Below, piece by piece: positions 6,850 to 11,440 of a stretch of DNA of 11,440 nucleotides. Below the pieces are notes generated by a model. That model was given only the letters and a program-made list of their open reading frames with translations. It was not told where the DNA came from and made no database searches. The first letter of the stretch is position 1, and the number at the start of each line of letters is the position of its first letter. The translations under genes and the position numbers were made by a program. This DNA comes from an uncultured Oscillospiraceae bacterium (GTDB taxonomy: Bacteria > Bacillota_A > Clostridia > Oscillospirales > Oscillospiraceae): NCBI GenBank assembly GCA_910579155.1, contig CAJTTS010000092.1, positions 1-11,440 on the forward strand. Reading direction: 5' to 3'.

Positions 6850-9800
6850 ATGAATGAGCAGGAATATCTGGAACTTGGACGAATTATTTTAGATTACCCA
6901 CTGGACATTCAGGTGATCAAAGAGCTGCATGTAGAGGAAAACGCCAACGAGCATGGAGGCGTTTCCATGCGTATTGTGTCCAGGCAGCCTGTTTCGGAAG
7001 AGGATGTAGTCCGCCTGTCTGATGCGCCTATCCGTATTTTGACGGAGGAAGGCGGCATTGTATTTTCCGGTGTTACCACATCGGTTCAGGTTCACCGTCT
7101 GAACCAATATAACGAAGTGACCTTGGACGCTGCATCCGCATCCATTAAAACCGATATTGAGAAACATAGCCGGACATTTCAGGATCCCAGCAAAATGCTC
7201 AGCCAGGTATTCCAGGAGGTCTTGTCTCCGTACGGGGTTGACTTGCAGCTTCAGCGGGATATGCAGATTCCTCAGATGCTCTCCCAACAGGATGAAACGG
7301 ACTGGTGCTTTGTCAGAAGAATTGCCAACCAGTTTGGGATGCTTATTTTTACCGACAGCAAGGCGCCGGATATTCGCATCAGCATCGGTGTTGTACCGTT
7401 CTCACAGAAAGGCCTGCCCAGCAATGCGGACCTCAGCTGGGTTGAAAAGGATATTGCGAACTACTGGAAGGTTAAGCAGAATATTGCCTCCCAGGCATCT
7501 GCATACGAATTTTTGAAAAAAGGTTTTAATGTCGCAGAGCTGACTGTTGGTGCGGGCCACGTTGTCACAGCGTCTGGCCGGGCTCTGGTTATTACCCAGA
7601 GCCAAATTACCGCTATACAGGGACTCCTGGTTAACAGAATTCTGCTGACATACATAGACGGTGCCTATCCGCCGGTTTCTACGCTCTCCAATATCCCGGG
7701 TGGCCCAGGACGTGAGAGTGTAACATCTCAGCCGCCCGCAACCCCTATGCAGCCCTCGAACCGGCCCACCGGCCCCAGTATTGTTGTGGGCGAAGTACTG
7801 GATGTTTCCGGGAATGACATTCAGGTTCTTTTCAATGTGGATGGCCCTGGAGCAGGTGTGCGTTGGATCCCCTATTGCAGTTTTCTCAATAATGATTTTT
7901 ACTGTATGCCGGACATTGGCGATACGGTGTTCTGCTACTATGAAAATGAAGGCAGCGTAGCCTGCCTGGGCAGCAAGCACATCAATACTACACGCACAGA
8001 TTTTGCGAATCACGAAGAGAAGGTCATGACGGCCAATAACCGCATGATCAAGTTCAAGCGGGAGGGTATTGACATCTCTGCCAACCGCCGTAACACAGAT
8101 GGGCTGGAAAGTGAGCAGGTCAAAATCACCCTCTCCGACAAGACTGGGATTGAAATTTCTGCCGCAAAGGGAATTACCATCCGGGCGGATAAGAATATTG
8201 TTATCCAAGCAAATGATTTAGAAGAGGTTCAGGAACAGCTTCTGGAATGGTTTGAAACCGAACGAGAAGCTAATATGACACAGTTTGACAGCGAGCAAGC
8301 GGCTGGTGAGCAGCAATATGTCGCGGACGGCGGCAATAGTAGTTACAATGCCGGTTGGGATCTGGTGAAAACTCTCTCCAGTAACCTGATTGATGGCTTT
8401 GTCAACGATGTTGCGGCGCCTTTCCAGTTAATTGGAACCCTTGGGAATTTGTTCAGTCCTCCTGCTGCTCCTCCAGGGCCGGCTCCGCTCCAGTTCGACC
8501 CCATTAACGAATACCAGATTTTTCTCACGGGTCTGCAAGTCTGTGAGCTGGCTTTGGAAAATGGCCCCTCTGTACTTTTTACCGAGGAAGGCATTCAGAT
8601 TGATGCCCCGAAGTTCCGCTGGTTTGGCTTCACCAAAGATGCTTATCCGCAGGTATCAGAGTCCCAGCAGACATTCATGGACTCCATTATGGATGCGGTT
8701 CAGCTTGCGTTGGACATCGTGGGCTGTATTCCAGCGTGCAACGTGGTCTGCGGCGCACTCAATGCGGGTATCTCTCTGCTGCGTGGAGATTATTACGGGG
8801 CCCTGTCCGGTGTGATGGGGATGTGCTGCCCTGGTGGCGGCCTGATTACCCGTGGCATTGGGATGCTGAGCGATGCGAACAAAACGATTAAAAAGGCTGT
8901 TACCATTCTCCAGATTCTGAAGGCTGGCGCCATTGCCCTGAATGCGGCTATTCAAGGTGGCCAGCAGCTCTACGATCTGGGTATGCTGATTGCCTCCGGG
9001 GAGTTTGATATTACCAACCCTGACCACCTCTCCATGATTACCTCAACAGTGCAGTCCTTCTACACGGCCGGGAGTTCCGCTAAAAACGCATGTGATACCT
9101 ATAAGGATTTGCGTACTCAGAACAGTCCTGATGCCGGGACAAATCCGTCTGCGAACGAGTCGAACAGCGAAGCTGGCAGCGAGTCCACAGAACAAAATCC
9201 TGTCGTGCAAGAACAAAATGGGAGCAACGTAGAACCGAAAAATGTCAACGGCTGCGGCGACCCCATTGATGCTGTGACTGGCAGCCAGAAAATCACGCAG
9301 ACCGACCTCCTGATCCGGGACATTGCGGGCACATTTACGCTCGTACGCACTTATGAATCCATCCATAGCAACGAAAACGGCCTTTTGGGCAACCGGTGGT
9401 TCCTGAATATTGGCAGTTGGATCAAGGTGCAGGATCAGGAAGCGTCTATCATGATGCCCGACATGCACATTGAGAAGTTTGTCTGTGAGGATGGCTGCTG
9501 GGTCAGCAGCCGCGGTGGTGACAAATCCCTGCAGCTGAAGCAGGGTGTGACAGGGTTTACCCTCAAGCTGGTCAAGGAAGGGAAAACCTATAGCTATGAT
9601 ACCCAGGGCAGGCTGACCGCCATCACGGATCGGAATGGCAACTGCACGTGGCTTCGCTATGTCAATAATACATTGACCCGCATGGAGTTTACCAGTGGAC
9701 AAGTCCTGAATTTCACCTATGCGGCTGGGAAGCTTGCCAGCATACAGGATGTAATTGGGCGCACCGTCAGCTACCGCTATGACCGGGACTTCCTGACCGA

Positions 9801-11440
9801 GGTGGAGTATCCAAACGGCGGAGTCATCCACTACAACTATACCGCCGAGGGGTATATCGCAGACATTACCGATCAGAACGGGCACCACTACCTGCACGAC
9901 GAATACGACAATGAAGGCCGTGTCACCCGCCAGCTGCTATCCAGCGGGCAGGAGTATGTTCTGCTCTATGATGACAGCAACCGCTGCAATACCTTCCTTG
10001 ACCCTCTTACCGGGTATCGTACTATCTACCACTACAATCAGAATAAGCTGACCACGAAGATTGAGTATAACGATGGTTCCTATGAGGCGTTCGCTTATGA
10101 CGAACGTGAGAATAAGATTTATATCCGGGACCGTCGTGGTCATGAGCTGCACCGCCTTTATAATGAAAAAAGCCTGCTGGTGGAGGAGCGCCTGCCCAAT
10201 GGCCTGATTACCTGGTTCGCTTATGATGATAACGACAATCTGATTCATCAGAGGGACAATGCCGGGCGCGACCAGACGTTTATCTATAACGCTGGCGGCG
10301 ATCCGGTAGAAGTCAGTGTTGCCATTGACGCTACACACCGACGCATCCTCCGCTTTGAGTATGACGCGCTGGGCCGCATGACGGCTATCATCACCCCGAA
10401 TGGCGGGAAGCTGGTTTATTCCTATGCGGATAGCCAGTCTGAGCCAATTTCCTTCAACACTGCGGAGGGCGCTGTGTTCCGTTATACCTATGACGGCGCA
10501 GGCCGCCGCATGTCCATTCTCAATGACCGGGGCGAGATCCATTTCTCATATAATAATCTGGACTACCGCACACAGATTACAGATGCTCTTGGAAACATCA
10601 CCAAGTACACCTTCGATATGCTCTGCAACCTGACCAAAATTGTGCGGCCCAACCAGTACAACCCGCAGTTGGGCGATGGGGATGGCACCCGTTTCGTGTA
10701 CGATGAAATGGATGAACAAATCCAGCGTATCGACCCGCTGGGCAATGTGCTTGCCACTCTGCGTGATGCTGCGGAGAATGTGGTCAAGGAAATCAATCCC
10801 AACGCCTACGACCCCGAAACCGGCGACGGCGAGGGTATTCGGAACGAGTATGACGCCGATGACCGTAAAATTCGGATCATCTATCCGGACGGCGGCGTGG
10901 AGCGTATCTTCTATGATCCCGCCGGGAACATCATCAAGAAGGTTCAGCCCATGGACTACGACCCGGCTTCTGACGACGGCCCAGGCTATACCTACGAATA
11001 TGACGAGGTCAACCGCCTTGTCCAGATTACCGCGCCCAACGGCGTGGTGGAGAAGCGATATGTCTACGACCTTCGGGGCAACATTATTAAGCTGATGGAT
11101 GCAGCCGGTTATCTGGCCGGGGACAGTGATGAAACACGCATTGGCGCACTCTACCTTTACAACCAGGCGGGCTGGCTGATGGAGAAGCGGGAGCCTGTCC
11201 AAAAGGCTATTGACGGCACTGTGCAGTATCGCCTGACAGAGTACCGCTATGACGCTGCCGGCAACATGGTGGAGGAGCGGCGGTATCAGGACTGCCAGAC
11301 GGCGGAGAGCGCCGCGGGTCCCGTCCTCAGCATCTTCTTTGCCTATGACAGGGACGACCGGCTGGTGCGGGTCAGCGACTCCACAGGCGCTGCGGTTGAG
11401 TATGGCTATGACAGCCTCAACCAGCGGACGAAGGAAAAGC
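6850..11440 (+). CDS. VgrG-RHS fusion effector (3' end beyond window)
   Basis: The frame is open from ATG 6850 to the window edge: 1,530 full codons without a stop. Domains in order are as follows. Residues 1 to about 290 are a gp27/VgrG-like module (for example DETDWCFVRRIANQFGMLIF). A Pro-rich linker spans about 292-310. A gp5 OB fold spans about 310-378 (IVVGEVLDVSGNDIQV, MPDIGDTVFCYYENEG). Needle-like strands span about 398-456 (GIEISAAKGITIRADKNIVI). A helical, partly hydrophobic segment spans 460-780, holding the LD..G..P...N..IS..RGDY..A.S signature typical of polymorphic-toxin proteins at 621-665. A Ser/Glu/Asn-rich linker spans about 765-797. The DUF6531 RHS N-terminal domain starts at 801 (GCGDPIDAVTG). 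YD repeats run from about 914 to the edge. RHS repeats build a closed shell around a C-terminal toxin, which is not visible here. The usual T6SS RHS effector carries PAAR; a whole spike in front is notable. Truncation is only by the window. Confidence 0.92.
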   Translation, partial: MNEQEYLELGRIILDYPLDIQVIKELHVEENANEHGGVSMRIVSRQPVSEEDVVRLSDAPIRILTEEGGIVFSGVTTSVQVHRLNQYNEVTLDAASASIKTDIEKHSRTFQDPSKMLSQVFQEVLSPYGVDLQLQRDMQIPQMLSQQDETDWCFVRRIANQFGMLIFTDSKAPDIRISIGVVPFSQKGLPSNADLSWVEKDIANYWKVKQNIASQASAYEFLKKGFNVAELTVGAGHVVTASGRALVITQSQITAIQGLLVNRILLTYIDGAYPPVSTLSNIPGGPGRESVTSQPPATPMQPSNRPTGPSIVVGEVLDVSGNDIQVLFNVDGPGAGVRWIPYCSFLNNDFYCMPDIGDTVFCYYENEGSVACLGSKHINTTRTDFANHEEKVMTANNRMIKFKREGIDISANRRNTDGLESEQVKITLSDKTGIEISAAKGITIRADKNIVIQANDLEEVQEQLLEWFETEREANMTQFDSEQAAGEQQYVADGGNSSYNAGWDLVKTLSSNLIDGFVNDVAAPFQLIGTLGNLFSPPAAPPGPAPLQFDPINEYQIFLTGLQVCELALENGPSVLFTEEGIQIDAPKFRWFGFTKDAYPQVSESQQTFMDSIMDAVQLALDIVGCIPACNVVCGALNAGISLLRGDYYGALSGVMGMCCPGGGLITRGIGMLSDANKTIKKAVTILQILKAGAIALNAAIQGGQQLYDLGMLIASGEFDITNPDHLSMITSTVQSFYTAGSSAKNACDTYKDLRTQNSPDAGTNPSANESNSEAGSESTEQNPVVQEQNGSNVEPKNVNGCGDPIDAVTGSQKITQTDLLIRDIAGTFTLVRTYESIHSNENGLLGNRWFLNIGSWIKVQDQEASIMMPDMHIEKFVCEDGCWVSSRGGDKSLQLKQGVTGFTLKLVKEGKTYSYDTQGRLTAITDRNGNCTWLRYVNNTLTRMEFTSGQVLNFTYAAGKLASIQDVIGRTVSYRYDRDFLTEVEYPNGGVIHYNYTAEGYIADITDQNGHHYLHDEYDNEGRVTRQLLSSGQEYVLLYDDSNRCNTFLDPLTGYRTIYHYNQNKLTTKIEYNDGSYEAFAYDERENKIYIRDRRGHELHRLYNEKSLLVEERLPNGLITWFAYDDNDNLIHQRDNAGRDQTFIYNAGGDPVEVSVAIDATHRRILRFEYDALGRMTAIITPNGGKLVYSYADSQSEPISFNTAEGAVFRYTYDGAGRRMSILNDRGEIHFSYNNLDYRTQITDALGNITKYTFDMLCNLTKIVRPNQYNPQLGDGDGTRFVYDEMDEQIQRIDPLGNVLATLRDAAENVVKEINPNAYDPETGDGEGIRNEYDADDRKIRIIYPDGGVERIFYDPAGNIIKKVQPMDYDPASDDGPGYTYEYDEVNRLVQITAPNGVVEKRYVYDLRGNIIKLMDAAGYLAGDSDETRIGALYLYNQAGWLMEKREPVQKAIDGTVQYRLTEYRYDAAGNMVEERRYQDCQTAESAAGPVLSIFFAYDRDDRLVRVSDSTGAAVEYGYDSLNQRTKEK
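8686..8991 (+). other. Hydrophobic pre-RHS helical segment of the VgrG-RHS protein
   Basis: Residues about 613-714 of the fusion contain runs of small hydrophobic residues: DAVQLALDIVGCIPACNVV, then GVMGMCCPGGGLITRG, then VTILQILKAGAIALNAAIQ. The pattern LD..G..P....N..IS..RGDY..A is widespread in RHS and other polymorphic toxins ahead of the shell. It probably forms membrane-active or chaperone-bound helices. Five cysteines (626, 630, 634, 659, 660) fall within 35 residues. Confidence 0.7.
9250..9490 (+). other. DUF6531 domain (RHS N-terminal plug) of the VgrG-RHS protein
   Basis: GCGDPIDAVTGSQ at residues 801-813 followed by LIRDIAGTFTLVRTYES and LGNRWFLNIGSW is the classic start of an RHS shell, marking the entry of the repeat cage. 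It follows a polar linker rich in Ser, Glu, Gln and Asn. Confidence 0.85.
9589..11440 (+). repeat. RHS/YD repeats (protein-level) of the VgrG-RHS protein
   Basis: From residue 914 the protein shows successive YD-type units of roughly 20 residues, for example YSYDTQGRLTAITDRNGN, RYTYDGAGRRMSILNDRG and EYRYDAAGNMVEER. The array continues to the window edge without reaching the RHS core DPxGL motif, so the cage end and toxin are further downstream. Confidence 0.9.
10645..11097 (+). repeat. Three tandem 50-residue superrepeats with D/G-rich loops inside the RHS array
   Basis: A loop of the form xPxxYxPxxxDGxG recurs at 10645 (RPNQYNPQLGDGDG), 10795 (NPNAYDPETGDGEG) and 10945 (QPMDYDPASDDGPG). 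The spacing is exactly 150 bp each time. A decayed fourth copy (DAAGYLAGDSDE) starts near 11098, one codon out of register. Each unit pairs one loop with two YD-type units. Confidence 0.8.

Noticed and set aside
7402..8208. Long minus-strand open frame opposite the spike part of the RHS fusion
   Set aside because: It is antisense to a well-supported frame with recognisable domains, and its translation shows no family pattern. Mid-GC codon bias explains the absence of stops.
9043..9897. 284-codon minus-strand open frame opposite the DUF6531/RHS region
   Set aside because: It is a shadow of the RHS frame, with low-complexity translation and no domain.
10546..11202. Minus-strand open frame with a valine-rich repetitive translation
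   Set aside because: It mirrors YD-repeat codons on the opposite strand; there is no independent support.
1..11440. Mobile element ends, CRISPR arrays, tRNA or rRNA genes
   Set aside because: No direct-repeat/spacer pattern, transposase frame, terminal inverted repeats or RNA gene signatures were seen. The repeats present are protein-level repeats inside coding genes.

Overview
The window is one continuous plus-strand gene cluster from a Gram-positive bacterium, most likely an anaerobic gut Bacillota of the Clostridia type. This rests on strong GGAGG-type ribosome binding sites before nearly every gene, two GTG starts, a Gram-positive-style lipoprotein signal, mid-range GC and the protein families present. 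It encodes the spike, effector and accessory end of a contractile injection system (a phage-tail-like machine related to T6SS and eCIS). Sheath, tube and ATPase genes are not in the window; if present they lie outside it.

Layout: 1-43, last codons of an upstream gene. 61-843, an unrecognised protein whose sequence style suggests a baseplate or fibre adaptor. 887-2200, a PAAR-like DUF4280 spike-tip protein carrying a C-terminal papain/C39-like cysteine peptidase domain. 2265-3065, a lipoprotein right behind it (candidate immunity protein). 3105-3749, a protein with a Mog1/DcrB-type fold resembling the EagR (DUF1795) effector chaperones. 3746-5152, a free-standing VgrG/Pvc8-like spike, overlapping the previous gene by 4 bp. 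5168-6235, a pentapeptide-repeat protein with an unrecognised N-terminal domain. 6250-6789, an Imm11/DUF1629-like protein. 6850 to the window end, a giant polypeptide that joins a second complete VgrG-like spike to a hydrophobic pre-RHS segment, an RHS N-terminal domain (DUF6531) and a long RHS/YD-repeat shell. Its C-terminal toxin lies beyond the window.

All genes point the same way. The spacings are short (an overlap of 4 bp up to 64 bp), no stretch over 300 bases lacks a gene, and no convincing internal promoter or terminator is visible, so the set probably forms one operon. The working model is inference. The spike trimer is built from free VgrG and/or the VgrG-RHS fusion and capped by the DUF4280 protein. 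Two effectors are loaded: a protease through the tip and an RHS-caged toxin through covalent fusion. The EagR-like protein would protect the hydrophobic helices of the RHS protein before loading. The lipoprotein and the Imm11-like protein are immunity or accessory candidates.

The most unusual points are the VgrG-RHS fusion beside a free VgrG, the EagR-like chaperone candidate in an apparently Gram-positive cluster, the DUF4280-cysteine peptidase/lipoprotein module with a local AT-rich shift, and an exact 150-bp (50-residue) superperiod inside the RHS shell.
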